This document shows, in pieces, positions 13,501 through 24,299 of a stretch of 64,000 nt of DNA; the first letter of the stretch is position 1; each line of letters opens with the position of its first letter. A model generated the notes under the pieces. The model did no database searches, was not told the DNA's origin, and saw only the letters and a list, made by a program, of their open reading frames with translations. A program made the translations under genes and the position numbers. The DNA is from Babylonia areolata (Eukaryota > Mollusca > Gastropoda > Neogastropoda > Buccinidae): assembly GCF_041734735.1 (NCBI RefSeq), contig NC_134878.1, forward strand, positions 51,384,881 through 51,448,880, written 5' to 3'.

Positions 13501-16500
13501 ATCTTCCACAATCAGTAAACAGCACTTGTAAAATATTTGCTGATGACACTAAAATATACACATCCCCTTTAGAATACCAAATATTGCAAAGCGACAGATT
13601 CACTCGTGGAATGGACAGACACATGGAACCTATACTTTGATGCTACAAAATGCAAAGTGCTCCATATTGGTAGCAAAAACCCTGAACAGGACTACTTAAT
13701 GAAAATAGGTGATAAAGAGTTTATTATTGAAAAATGTGAAGAAGAAAATGATTTAGGTAATATTTTTGATAAAAACCTACTCTTTGACCAGCATATCACA
13801 TGCATACCAAAAAAAAATTTTAAAAAGGCAAATCAAAGAACTGGTATTATCAAGCGTACCTTCACATTTCTGGACAGTAGTACATTTTTAAGACTATATA
13901 AAGCATTGGTAAGACCGATATTAGAATATGCAAACACGGTTTGGTTCCCAAAATTAAGGCGTCAATCTGCTGCAATTGAAGGTGTACAAACACGAGCAAC
14001 AAAATTAGTCCATGAAATAAAGGATTTTTCTTATGAAGAAAGGCTAAAATATCTTATTCTAAAGCTCCTTTCCCTTAGACTTTTTTGTTTGAGCAAAAAG
14101 GGTACAAGGGGACTTGATACAAGCGTATAAAATATATAATAATGTTGACGACATTGACAAAGCATGTTTCTTTATTGATCCACAAACTAACATTGTCACT
14201 CATAACAGTACCGACAAAATTCAGAAGCAACATTATAGCAGCAACATTAGAAAATATGTTTTTAGTTAACCTTCGCTGGCTATCATGGGTCGTACACGAC
14301 CCAGAAGGGTACAAAAACACAAATATCTCAGCCAATTCTTAATATTTTTCAATGAAATTTCAGAAATGCTTCCTACACCTAAGAGGCCAACTTTTGCCAA
14401 AAATTGAGAAAAAAAAAAAAAAAATTAGTTAATGAGTAATTAAAGCTGGCATTTTAACTACACACGGACGCGTGTGTGGGTCGTATATGACCCATGCCTC
14501 ACTACCCCACTACTCTCCCCCTCCCCCCTCTGTCCCTTTCGCCTGTCTTCAGTTATAAGTTGTATAACCTCCTTCCATCCCTTTCTCTAACAACATGTAC
14601 CTGTGTGACTGAATATCTTTGATTGTGAGTGTATAGGATGCTATGAGTTATCTCTCTTTCTCTCTCTCTCTCTCTCTATCTCTGTGTGCATAAGTAGAGT
14701 TTGTACGTATACATGTGCATGTGGTGTTATGCTTTTGTGTGTGTGATCAGTTTTGTGTGCGTGAGTGTGTGTGTGTATGTGCGTGTGTGTGAATGCGTGA
14801 GCATGTGTTTCTTCTGAGTGTATGTGTTTGTGCGAGTCTGTGTGTGCGTGTGCGAGCACGTGTGTGTGTAATCAGTTGTTACGATATGTTTTCCTTTTCT
14901 ATATTTTGTTATAAGCTTTGGAGGAATATACAGGTTTTTGTCTCTTTACAAATTATGGGTCGTGCACGACCCACACAAGCTTTGGAGGAATATACAGGTT
15001 TTTCTCTCTTAAAGATGGGTCGTGGACGACCCACGAGCTTCCGCGTGTAGTCAAAAGCGACAGCGGTATGGGTCGTAGACGACCCACATGCGCTTCCAAG
15101 TGTAGTCAAAAGCAACAGCCAGTGAAGGTTAAAGAGTAACTAACAACTGGAACAGATTAACGCCAGAAATCAAACATGCACCTAACATGAATGCCTTTAA
15201 AAAGCTTATTGATGACCTCTCTTCTCTCTCCCTCTCCACGCTTCTCACCTCCCCACATGTCAATAATAGCCAGACTAACGGCTGATGGACACTGCAGGAA
15301 GAAGAAAGGTGAGCATGGGCTGGGAGTACCTGACCAAAAAAAATGACAACAAAAAACAAAACGAAAAACTACGGGGCGTATAAAGCCGCAAGGCTACAAT
15401 GCTTGCATCGCCCCTAACCTGAACCTGAACCTGATCTGTATCTGTAGAATACGTTGCTATAGCCACTTATGACAAACGCAACGGTGGGGGGGGAGTGCGC
15501 AGCCTAGCATTACTGGTGTCCTGAGAACCATGCTTTGAAGCTCTCGACAGATGTTGCTGTCACCGTTGCCTCGTCCAAATGGTTCCAGTCACGAACAGTG
15601 CCAATAAAGAAGGAGTTTCTGAACTGCTCAGTCTGAGATCTGCCTACTACAAAGGATTTTGAATTGTTCCTGATGTGATTGGAGATGGCACTTGTTGCGT
15701 TGTATTCTTTAAAGTCACGAGGTTTGATGCGACGTCCTACTTTGTGTGGAGTCAGGAAACTAGTAGGCTGTATGGCCGGTACTAACCCCTCAACCACCTT
15801 GTACAGAAACGTTAGGCGTAGATCACTTCTACCTTTCTGTAACGTTGGCAGCTGCAGGGTAGATAACATATTGGCAATGGCACCGGGGGTTCTTGTGGTG
15901 TAATTGCCAGTAATAAACCTAGCTGAGAGGTGTTAGATTTTTTCTAGTTGGTTTTTATCTTGCTGTAGGTATGGGGACCAGATGATGCATAGCACACCTG
16001 TTTCACTTTCTCCCTCTGTTCGCAGTCTTGGTGTAATCCTGGACCAGTCTCTTTCCTTCCAACAGCACATTTCGAATATCTGTAAAGTTGCCTATTTGGA
16101 ACTGCGTAGAATCAGCTCTATCCGCCACTATCTCTCAACCGATGCAACCAAGACACTTGTATGCTCTCTGGTTCTCTCAAGATTGGATTACTGCAACTCT
16201 CTTTTGGCCGGCCTTCCCAAATACCTGTTAGACAGACTCCAACGAATTCAGAATAACGCTGCCAGACTCATTTGCAGAGCTTCTAAATTTGACCATGTTT
16301 CTCCTCTCTTTCAGTCTCTCCACTGGTTGCCTGTTTCTGATCGAATAGACTATAAGCTATCCACTCTGACCTTTTCTGCAGTCAACGGATCTGGCCCCAA
16401 GTATCTTTCTGAACTCATCCATATCTATACCCCGTCTCGCCAGCTCCGTTCTTCCTCTGATACTCGACTTCTCAGGATACCTCACGTCAGAAGTAAGACC

Positions 16501-19500
16501 TATGGACACAGATCGTTTTCTTTTCAATCGCCAAAGACGTGGAACAAGCTCCCTGATAACCTCCGTCACTCTGATTCCCTCGCATCTTTTAAATCTCGTC
16601 TCAAAACTCACCTTTTCCCTCAGCAATAAGTTCAATTGTGGCAGGTCCACAACTACATGCATGTATATGAATGTGTATTGTGTGTGCGTGTGTTTATGTA
16701 AGTTTGTGCCTGCCTATGTGTGCGTATTTGTTAGGGTAGCTGTTAGATACATATGTATGTTAAAATGTATGTATGCAGTGTGTGTGTGTGTGTGTGCGTG
16801 CGTGCGTGTGTGTGTGCGCGTACGTGCGTGCGTGCGTGTGTGTGTGTGTGTGTGGTCACATTTTGGTGTGTGTATGTAACATAGATATAATGTTTTATGT
16901 TATCAAAAGCGTTTTTGTAAAGCACCTAGAGCAGATTTCTGGATAGTGTGCTATATAAGTATCCATTATTATTATTATTATTATTATGATGCATCCATAC
17001 TCTAAGAGTGGGCGGATGAGGGCTAGATATGCGTTTTTCTTGCAGTGTTGAGGAAAGAAGCGCAGGTTTCTGCGGAGAAAGCCTAAGGTGTTGTTTGCTT
17101 TCTTCAAGATGTTGGCAATGTGGGTGCCCCACTTCAGGTCATTGGAAAAGATGATGCCTAGGTATGGGTTGGAGGTATGGGTTGATGCCCAGCACCGATC
17201 GTATACATACCCTTACACCAAATGACGGTGGCCGGACATGTAAAACATTTTTTCACTTTCCTCTTTTGTAAGTATCCTCTCGGTAATAATGTGGGAATCG
17301 TCAGCAAATGACTGATGTTGGCTGCAATACTTACTGACTAATAGTAATACTGAACAAGAATACAACAGTCTGTGCTCTATCTCTGTGCTCGGGAAAGGAT
17401 CGGATTGAACAACAAAAAATTGTTTTTGAGATCGGGGCCTGGAGATCCAAGGAAGATTGTACCTAAACTGTCATATCAATATCATATCAATATCAAGGCG
17501 TGCAGGCCTGCCAAGGCCTTTTGCCCGCTTGAAGTGGGGAAGAAAAAGAGTCCCCACATGTCTGGTGCATTTTTCAACATTGAGTGCGCAATGCTTGAAA
17601 AATCAATAAATATGTAAATGAGTTTTGTATTTAAAATTTTTTAAATGAATATCAAGATAATTTTTAAATGTATTCACTGTTCCTGCGGAAACAACGTCTT
17701 GTGACAAATTATCCCAAACATTTGTTACTCTGTTACTAGTGTTAGTAAAGAAATGTGCAATTAACCTATTATGTGGAACTTTATTGAACACCTTCTGTAA
17801 GTCCAGATAAATTGCATCCATTGGTTTATTGTTTTCAAGTGACTGCATCCAGTCATCTACAGTATTCAACAACTGAGTCACACAGGATCTACCACTGGTA
17901 AAGCTAAACTGATAATCAGACAGTAAGTCGTTATCAATCAAATGTTTATTCAAAGTATCACGTATGAAACCTTCAAAAACTTTACATACAACCGATGTCA
18001 AACTTACTGGTCGATAGTTTCCAGGGTCTTGTTTGTTACCTTTCTTAAATATTGGTTTTACTTCTGCTACTTTCCATGCCTGTGGGATCTTACCATGTGA
18101 TACAGTCTTAACAAACAGAATCTTTAAGGGAATAGCTAAACTATTATGCAATTCTTTTAGCAAATAAGGGTGTATTCCATCAGGACCAATGGCTTTATTT
18201 ACCTTTAACTGTGCAAGTTTCTCACTAATCATCTTTTCTGATATTTCAACATAATCTGTTGAAGCCTTGCATTCTGACTCAAAAGAAGGAATATTGGTGA
18301 CATCTTCCACTGTGAAAACACTAGAGAAAAACAAATTTAGGACCTCAGCCTTTTCTTTGTCATTGTTAGTTAAAGTTCCACTAGGTGTGCTTAAGTTCGG
18401 AATAATCTCCTTTGGTTTAGTTTGTGATGCAATATAATTAAACAGTCTCTTTGGGTCACTTTTAATGTTCTTTGCAATAGACATCCCTTTTTCCTTGGTA
18501 GCTTTTCGTAATGCCCTCTTAACCTGATTTCGAGCACGTGCATAAGCATTATAATTTTCAGACGTCCTGTACTTCTTATACCATCTGAAGGTCCTTTTCA
18601 ATCATATCTTTTCCAAAACAGAGAGTGGGACAGTCTTTTTGTAACTTTTGTTTCCAGTCCAAAACTCTTTAGATGGCACATACTTATCTTTTAATTCCTT
18701 CAATTTATCAGTAATGCAAGACCAACACTCATCCACAGATTTGAGTTCCAAAGTCTCTTTCCAATTTATATCATCCAATGCATGCCTCACTGTCTCATAA
18801 TCACCTTTATCATAAAAATAGTGTCTGCCTTTTGACTTATCAGGTAGTGGAATACCAATATCAACTTCAAAAGTAATACTAGAGTGGTGACTTTTACCTA
18901 TAGGGGGATAATATAAAACATTATAAACCAAGTCATCTCTGTTTGCTAAAACTAAATCCAAAATATTTGCTGTTTGATTACCACAAAAATGTGTTGGTTC
19001 CGTAACAAACTGTACCACAAAATTATACCACAAAATTCTGTATCTGTAGAATACGTTGCTATAGCCACTTATGACATAAACGCAACGGTGGGGGGGGGGG
19101 GGGGGGAGCGCAGCCTAGCATTACTGGTGTCCTGAGAGCCATGCTTTGAAGCTCTCAACAGATGTTGCTGTCACCGTTGCCTCGTCCAGGTGGCTCCAGT
19201 CATGAACAGTGCCAATGAAGGAGTTTCTGAACTGCTCAGTCTGAGATCTGCCTACTACAAAGGATCTTGAATTGTTCCTGATGTGATTGGAGATGGCACT
19301 TGTTGCGTCGTATTCTTTAAAGTCGTGAGGTTTGATGCGACGTCCTACTTTGTGTGGAGTCAGGAAACCAGTAGGCGGTATGGCCGGTACTAACCCCTCA
19401 ACCACCTTGTACAGAAAAGTTAGGCGTAGATCACTTCTACGTTTCTGTAGTGTTGGCAGCTGCAGGGTAGATAACATATTGGTGATGGCTCCGGGGGTTC

Positions 19501-20344
19501 TTGTGGTGTAGTCGCCAGTAATAAACCTGAGAGGCGTTAGATTTTTTCTAGTTGGTTTATATCTTGCTGTTGGTATGGGGACCAGGCGATGCATCCATAC
19601 TCTTAAGAGTGGGCGGTTGAGGGCTAGATATGCGTTTTTCTTGCAGTGTTGAGGAAAGGATCTCGGGTTTCTGCGGAGAAAGCCTGGGGTGTTGTTTGCT
19701 TTCTTCGAGTTGTTGGCAATGTTTTCAAATTCATTGGAAATTATGCCTAGGTATGGGTTGGAGGAAACATGTTGGAGCGGGATATTACAGAGGGAATAGT
19801 TGTAGATGGAGGACTGTTGGATGTTGAGGATATAGCATTTCTTGGGGTTGAATTTCATGCCCAAGTCAGAGTCCCAGGTGCCCCAGAGGCCCATCTTGCA
19901 ATAATAATAATAATAATAATAATAATGGATACTTATATAGCACACTATCCAGAAATCTGCTCTTCGATAGACAGGTAGAAAATGCGAAAAACTTAGCCGT
20001 ATGAAGTGCACAGGTACAGGTGTCGAGATGGCTGCTGGAAAAAGAGGGCGATAACCAGGGGGACAAAGGGGACGTTACCTACTTCCGGGAGGTTATCGGC
20101 CGTAGTTCTCTCATTTTCTCCGCATAGGCGGATAGTAGTTTGCACAGGACAGGAATGTCAGACCCCTGCCGGAGTCTGCACTAGTTGGGTCACGGTTAAG
20201 TATGTGTGATTAAAAATAATAATAATGGATACTTATATAGCACACTATCCAGAAATCTGCTCTAGGTGCTTTACAAAAACGCTTTTGATAACATAAAACA
20301 TTATATCTATGTTACATACACACACCAAAATGTGACCACACACA

Positions 20345-20377
<33 letters not shown>

Positions 20378-22579
20378 GCACGCACACACACACACTGCAT
20401 ACATACATTTTAACATACATGTGTATCTAACAGCTACCCTAACACATACACACACATAGGCAGGCACATACTTACATAAACACACGCACACACAATACAC
20501 ATTCATATACATGCATGTAGTTGTGGGCCTGCCACAACTGAACTTATTGCTGAGGGAAAAGGTGAGTTTTGAGACGAGATTTAAAAGATGCGAGGGAATC
20601 AGAATGACGGAGGTTATCAGGCAGCTTGTTCCACGTCTTTGGCGATTGAAAAGAAAACGATCTGTGTCCATAGGTCTTACTTCTGACGTGAGGTATCCTG
20701 AGAAGTCGAGTATCAGAGGAAGAACGGAGCTGGCAAGACGGGGTATAGATATGGATGAGTTCAGAAAGATACTTTGGGCCAGATCCGTTGACTGCAGAAA
20801 AGGTCAGAGTGGATAGCTTATAGTCTATTCGATCAGAAACAGGCAACCAGTGGAGAGACTGAAGGAGAGGAGAAACATGGTCAAATTTAGAAGCTCTGCA
20901 AATGAGTCTGGCAGCGTTATTCTGAATTCGTTGGAGTCTGTCTAACAGGTATTTGGGAAGGCCGGCCAAAAGAGAGTTGCAGTAATCCAATATTGAGAGA
21001 ACCAGAGAGCATACAAGTGTCTTGGTTGCATCGGTTGAGAGATGGTGGCGGATAGAGCTGATTCTACGCAGTTCCAAATAGGCAACTTTACAGATATTCG
21101 AAATGTGCTGTTGGAAGGAAAGAGACTGGTCCAGGATTACACCAAGACTGCGAACAGAGGGAGAAAGTGAAACAGGTGTGCTATTGATCAGAACAGAGTC
21201 AGGAAAGGAAGGATGTTGACGAAACTTCTTTGGACAGGTTATCATAAATTCAGTCTTATCATCATTTAATTGCAGCTTGTTGAGAGTCATCCAGTCCTTT
21301 AGGCCAGCAATGCACTCCTGTGTTTGAGTCACCAGTGCATCAAATTCAGCTATGGAAGCCGACTGATAAAGTTGTGTGTCATCAGCAAAGCTCTCATGCG
21401 ACATCGCATGATGACTGATGACATCCGACACAGGAGCCGCATACAGCATGAAAAGAACAGGACCTAGGACGGACCCTTGTGTGACACCATATTTCCAGGC
21501 AGATACTCTAGAGTATGTACCATTTACACACACTTTCTGTGTACGATCTGACAGGTAAGACGTGATCCATGCTAGTGCAGTGTCACGAATACCAAAGGAA
21601 TTTTAAGTCTGTTCAAGAGGATAGAGTGGTCGATAGTGTCAAAAGCTGCTGACAAATCTAAGAGAGCGAGAACAGATATCTTATCCTCATCAAATCCCGA
21701 AAGCAAATCATTCACTATTCTAAGAAGGGCTGTTTCGCAACTATGACCACGTCTATAAGCTGACTGGTGGGAATAAAGTAAACCATTCTGCTCCAGATGA
21801 GCTAAGAGCTGAGACAATATGATCTTTTCTAGCAGTTTTGATAAAAATGACAGATTAGAGACAGGTCGATAATTTTTCAAACAATTATGATCCAAAGATG
21901 GTTTCTTGATGAGTGGACGTACAACAGCAGACTTGAAGCTTTCAGGGAAACAACCAGACAGCAAGGAAGAATTGATGACATGAGTAATATGTGGCAGTAG
22001 AACATCAATACATTCAACCAACAAAGAAGACCGGACAGGGTCAAGCTCACAGGATTTCGGACAAGCGCTCAGACACACTTTCTTCACAAAATCTTCAGTA
22101 ACCGGTTGGAAACAATGTAAAACAGGACCACTGTACACGCGTTCTTGAACGGGTGAAGAAGGAGACACAACAGAGTCAAGCTTCTCACGAATGCATGATA
22201 TTTTGCCGGTGAAGAAGTCAGAAAACTTTTGAGGGAGTTCCTGCACCGAAAATGTTGTAGGGAGAGCAGTGTTTTTCATTTTACCTAGTAGATTGTTCGT
22301 AGCGCTGAAAAGCTGTTTGGCTGTGGTGCATGCAAGTATTTTAGAAGAGCAGAACTTTGACTTTGCCCTGTCAACAATGTTTGTTACATTATTCCTGGCT
22401 GTCTGAAAAATGTCCCTACTGATGGTCAAACTAGTGGCACGCCAGTGCCTCTCAGCTCTCCTTCTCTCCCGCTTCCAGAATACTTCCAGAAATTTTGAAG
22501 CAGGATGGTCTATGTGTTTGACGTCAGTCACTCACCAGAAATACCCTGGTACATTCAAAAAATTTGATTTACATACCAT
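10578..22579 (-). CDS. RPS20: Small ribosomal subunit protein uS10 (RPS20), 4 coding exons
   Basis: Minus-strand exons are 22577-22579 (ATG only, end of exon 1, proposed), 11986-12091, 11508-11707 and 10578-10634. The last three are certain: AG/GT borders, phases 1 and 0, protein [20 protein letters not shown]...[20 protein letters not shown]. With the ATG the product is 121 residues; the human protein has 119. uS10 sits in the head of the 40S subunit and is part of every ribosome. All the familiar blocks are present ([54 protein letters not shown]). The start exon is the weak point: TCT at 12091 needs an ATG ending an upstream exon, and the best site I found is ATG followed by GTATGT at 22577, preceded by a pyrimidine-rich leader. 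This makes intron 1 about 10.5 kb, mostly nested LINEs. The gene converges with PDCD2 and diverges from TM9SF4. Confidence 0.9.
11377..11394. repeat. Poly-G tract in an RPS20 intron
   Basis: About 18 consecutive G on the plus strand in the intron between the last two RPS20 exons (poly-C in the transcript). Confidence 0.9.
12092..13265 (-). other. Non-repeat part of RPS20 intron 1
   Basis: About 1.2 kb of AT-rich intron between the SAYPAK exon and the LINE cluster. No gene or C/D or H/ACA snoRNA could be supported. Confidence 0.5.
13266..15434 (+). mobile_element. LINE A, 5'-truncated jockey/CR1-group element, interrupted by a MITE
   Basis: The reading frame carries the C-terminal half of a non-LTR reverse transcriptase: [31 protein letters not shown] and the catalytic FADD at about 13540-13551. 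A +/-1 shift near 13600 leads into [16 protein letters not shown], then [17 protein letters not shown]. The coding end ([15 protein letters not shown], from about 15140) lies beyond a TTAA-flanked insert at 14270-15128. The 3' UTR ends in an ACCTGA-type tandem tail at about 15412-15434. At least one frameshift and a stop at the insert junction make it dead. The 5' half (endonuclease) is missing. Confidence 0.85.
14270..15128. mobile_element. piggyBac-like MITE with five palindromes
   Basis: TTAA at 14266-14269 and at 15129-15132 flank an 859-bp insert whose ends are CCTTCGCTGGCT and AGCCAGTGAAGG, an 11/12 inverted repeat. The target interrupts the LINE A frame between its RKYVFS and NNWNRL parts. 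TTAA duplication and CC-starting termini are hallmarks of the piggyBac superfamily. Inside are five copies of GGGTCGTNNACGACCC (14287, 14478, 14957, 15017, 15070; the second imperfect). Also inside are a GT/GA-rich stretch and a roughly 63-bp direct duplication containing CTTTGGAGGAATATACAGG (about 14915 and 14980). No transposase frame, so it is non-autonomous. Confidence 0.85.
15991..16985 (+). mobile_element. L2-type LINE, copy 1, 5'-truncated, inserted in LINE B
   Basis: The frame from about 15994 to 16629 reads [51 protein letters not shown] and ends [11 protein letters not shown], the end of an L2/CR1-like reverse transcriptase. The 3' UTR has a GT microsatellite, TTTTGTAAAGCACC and a TATATAAGTATCC block, ending in (ATT)n. 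L2/CR1 LINEs typically end in short tandem repeats rather than poly(A). Direct repeats ATGATGCAT at 15982-15990 and 16986-16994 are the target-site duplication. It is very close in sequence to the element at 20213-22545. Confidence 0.9.
16772..16854. repeat. (GT)n/(GC)-rich microsatellite in the L2 3' UTR
   Basis: Equivalent to the CA/CG run at 20338-20395 in copy 2, so the repeat is part of the element's own 3' UTR. Confidence 0.9.
17186..17599. other. Unassigned stretch in RPS20 intron 1
   Basis: Between LINE B copy 1 and LINE C. No recognised coding content. It may be original intron or the 3' end of a LINE. Confidence 0.4.
17600..19037 (-). mobile_element. LINE C, jockey/CR1-group element with the RT core deleted
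   Basis: A first minus-strand frame (19033-18602) has the end of an APE-type endonuclease ([32 protein letters not shown]) and a linker. After one stop/shift, a second frame (18601-17603, 332 aa) has the first RT motifs ([50 protein letters not shown]). It then jumps in frame to the very C-terminus ([13 protein letters not shown]). The region that should hold GIPQGS and the Y/FADD box is absent, so this copy is an internal-deletion derivative. The 5' end is cut at 19037, where LINE B copy 2 begins. Confidence 0.85.
19038..19892 (-). mobile_element. LINE B copy 2, uninterrupted, 5'-truncated
   Basis: The minus-strand frame from about 19890 to 19121 reads [55 protein letters not shown], then [20 protein letters not shown] and ends [10 protein letters not shown]. 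It aligns with copy 1 over its whole shared length. Its 3' end at 19038 abuts LINE C, and its 5' cut at 19892 abuts an L2-tail element. Compared with copy 1 there is a poly-G expansion near 19089-19106. Confidence 0.85.
19893..20212 (-). mobile_element. SINE-like composite with an L2-type 3' tail
   Basis: Read on the minus strand, an unrecognised head (20212 to about 20040) is followed by about 75 bases of linker. The last 68 bases (19960-19893) match the 3' end of the L2-type LINE, including CTGGATAGTGTGCTATATAAG and an (ATT)n tail. The head recurs at 57857-58025 without this tail. This is the layout of a SINE that borrows a LINE tail, or of a LINE internally deleted to its two ends. The head is not tRNA-like to my eye. 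Confidence 0.6.
20213..22545 (-). mobile_element. L2-type LINE, copy 2, with most of the reverse transcriptase
   Basis: The minus-strand frame 22531-21572 holds the end of the endonuclease-RT linker and the first RT motifs ([50 protein letters not shown]). A one-base shift near 21575 leads into frame 21533-20544, which has [14 protein letters not shown], the catalytic FADDTQLY and then the same C-terminus as copy 1 ending [11 protein letters not shown]. The 3' UTR has CA repeats (20338-20395), the GTGCTATATAAGTATCC block and an (ATT)n tail. The endonuclease end is missing. Confidence 0.9.
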
Positions 22580-22740
22580 TTTGTCCTATTTCTTTTCGAC
22601 GTTGTAACTTTTCAGAGCAAACTTCGAGCGGCAGTGGAAGAGTCGCACATGTGTCGGCGTTCAAACGGAAAAGGAAGTTGTCTTTACATCAAACTTGCGC
22701 GCGCATCCAATACTTCCGAAGAGCTATCCACAGTTACAAA
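22580..22740 (-). promoter_or_regulatory. Probable RPS20 5' UTR and core promoter
   Basis: On the minus strand this GC-rich stretch has an ETS-like site (CGGAAGT, about 22714-22720) and two pyrimidine tracts that could be a 5' TOP start, CTTCCTTTTCCG (about 22667-22678) and CTCTTCC (about 22637-22643). The ATG/GTATGT exon end follows. 5' TOP starts are typical of animal ribosomal protein genes. The transcription start is inferred, not seen. Confidence 0.5.
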
Positions 22741-22879
22741 AAAGTTCAAAATGGTCTATTTTACCTTCCACAGTCGCAGAAGAGGACAAAACAAAAGTTT
22801 TCAAGTTGTCAAAGAGTGCGGACTGATCCATATACGCTATTGCAATCGATGGTCGCTTCTGGACAGATAAGGACACCAT

Positions 22880-23316
22880 CTAGTATATTATTTCCATGCT
22901 GCAAGTGAGGTCGCACCAGAGCTTTATATTGTTTTACAAAAATATCACGGTCAAGATACATAAGAAGTTCTTTTGATTATTCCAAGCATTTGATTTGCTT
23001 TATTTATGCAGTTATGAATATGTAGGTCAAATGAAAGATTACCATCAAAGGTGACTCCTATAGGTTTTTTTGTTGTTGTTTTTCATTGTCACACGAGTTT
23101 ACTATGTTTGTAGTGTTATTTAGTCAGTTGCATAGTCATGATATGTTTTGTTTGGATTTCTTCTACCAACATCAGTGCATCACTTTACATTTATCCACAT
23201 TAAAATACAGATTCCATTTCTCTGTCCAAGCCTGGAGTTTGTCTAGATCTTGCTGCAGATTGTTACTGTTTCATGTTTTTTGTCTAGATCTTGCTGCAGA
23301 TTGTTACTGTTTCATG

Positions 23317-23355
<39 letters not shown>

Positions 23356-23470
23356 TACCATCAACAAAGATTTTACAAGATGATTCTACGCTGGTCTGGA
23401 AGGTCATTAATAAGAATAGTACTAGTAAAAAGTACTGGTCCTAGAATATCCCCGTGTGGTATTCCACAGT
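22880..23470 (-). mobile_element. LINE D fragment, jockey/CR1-group reverse transcriptase
   Basis: Minus-strand pieces read GIPHGDILGPVLFTS (about 23465-23420), LQQDLDKLQAWTEKWNLYFN (about 23260-23195) and YKALVRPHLQHG (about 22935-22900), in conserved LINE order but with several shifts. A 40-bp unit starting TTTGTCTAGATCTTGCTGC is tandemly duplicated at about 23237-23316, and a (TA)n run follows at 23322-23351. The catalytic box cannot be seen. It lies just upstream of the proposed RPS20 promoter. Confidence 0.75.
23322..23351. repeat. (TA)n microsatellite
   Basis: Inside LINE D, next to its 40-bp tandem duplication. Confidence 0.95.
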
Positions 23471-23499
23471 GTTTGTGTGTTTTGCGGTGTGTGCGTGCC

Positions 23500-24299
23500 G
23501 TGCGCACGCACGCGTTTATCTACTGACTCAGTGATTTATTTATATTATCATCACTGATCAAGTCATATTCCGCACTGAGAATGTTACTAGTTATGACTTT
23601 CTTCTTTTCTTTCCCAGTTTATTTATTTGTTTATTTGCTTTTACTCAGGATTCAGTAGCATATGCGGGCCGTTCATTATCAAAACTTAGTTAAAGTTTCA
23701 TCGACTCATTTATCAATTGATTTCTTTAGTTTTAACTAAGTTATCATCATTCAAGTTATTATTATAATTGTCATTACTGACTGAGTATTATTACCACCGG
23801 TGTTATTATTATCATAGCGTACAATTGTAACTCAGTGGATTCGGGTTGTCTGAACGCAGTGGCGCTGGGCGCCTCCTCAACTGAGTTGGATAACTGAGCA
23901 GACTGACCTCAATGAAATGTCCGTCTCACTGATCAAACAACTGTGTGCCATGAACAGACCGAGACCGTCAACTGAAGATGCACACTGACACCTGACGACG
24001 TACGTGACTCCGTCAGTGCGTCTCTAGTCTGATCAGTCCGAGTGAAAATTCTGGAACTGACTCAGTTGCGCACGGCTTTCCGGCCCAGGTTGCCGGATCC
24101 GAGTCCCCTACCACCACCCTGGCCGTGGCAAAATTGCGATCTCAGTATTTCACTGGAGAATATAAATACCGGAATTCATAATCTATGCATACTTCAGTTT
24201 TCATGCAGCATTACTTTGCGTGGGTTTTCAATGACCAGCGAGTTGGATTTTCGGCATTCAGGGTCCGGTATCTGCTCCTCTGTTTATTCGAGTTAATTC
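23500..24299. repeat. CTGA/TCAG-studded spacer
   Basis: No gene. Between 23860 and 24070 I count 12 occurrences of CTGA or TCAG, against about 1.6 expected with even base use. Several look like pure 4-bp insertions, such as the doubled CTGACTGA at 23777-23784 inside an otherwise ATTAGTATTA-like context. A short piece at about 23838-23880 resembles the GACGCCTCC tail of the SINE/LINE family. A 110-bp unit at 24190-24300 recurs at 25385-25490. Confidence 0.55.

Larger units (their letters stand above)
15435..17185 (-). mobile_element. LINE B copy 1 (jockey/CR1 group), split by an L2-type LINE
   Basis: The minus-strand frame at 15510-15869 reads [41 protein letters not shown] and ends [10 protein letters not shown], the C-terminus of a non-LTR reverse transcriptase. 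Its upstream part ([29 protein letters not shown]) continues at 16986-17185. Between them sits an opposite-strand LINE (15991-16985). The copy at 19038-19892 shows the uninterrupted sequence. The 5' part is absent beyond 17185. Confidence 0.85.

Noticed and set aside
14641-14880. Coding frame or regulatory array in the GA/GT-rich stretch
   Set aside because: Simple-sequence repeats inside the MITE; the frames are repeat translations only.
20150-20212. U1 snRNA gene (minus strand starts ACATACTTAACC, similar to the U1 5' end)
   Set aside because: Only about ten bases resemble U1; the stem-loops and the Sm site are absent.
22560-22910. Plus-strand frames of 114 and 78 codons near the RPS20 promoter
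   Set aside because: No similarity or splice context; they run antisense through the proposed RPS20 5' UTR and promoter.
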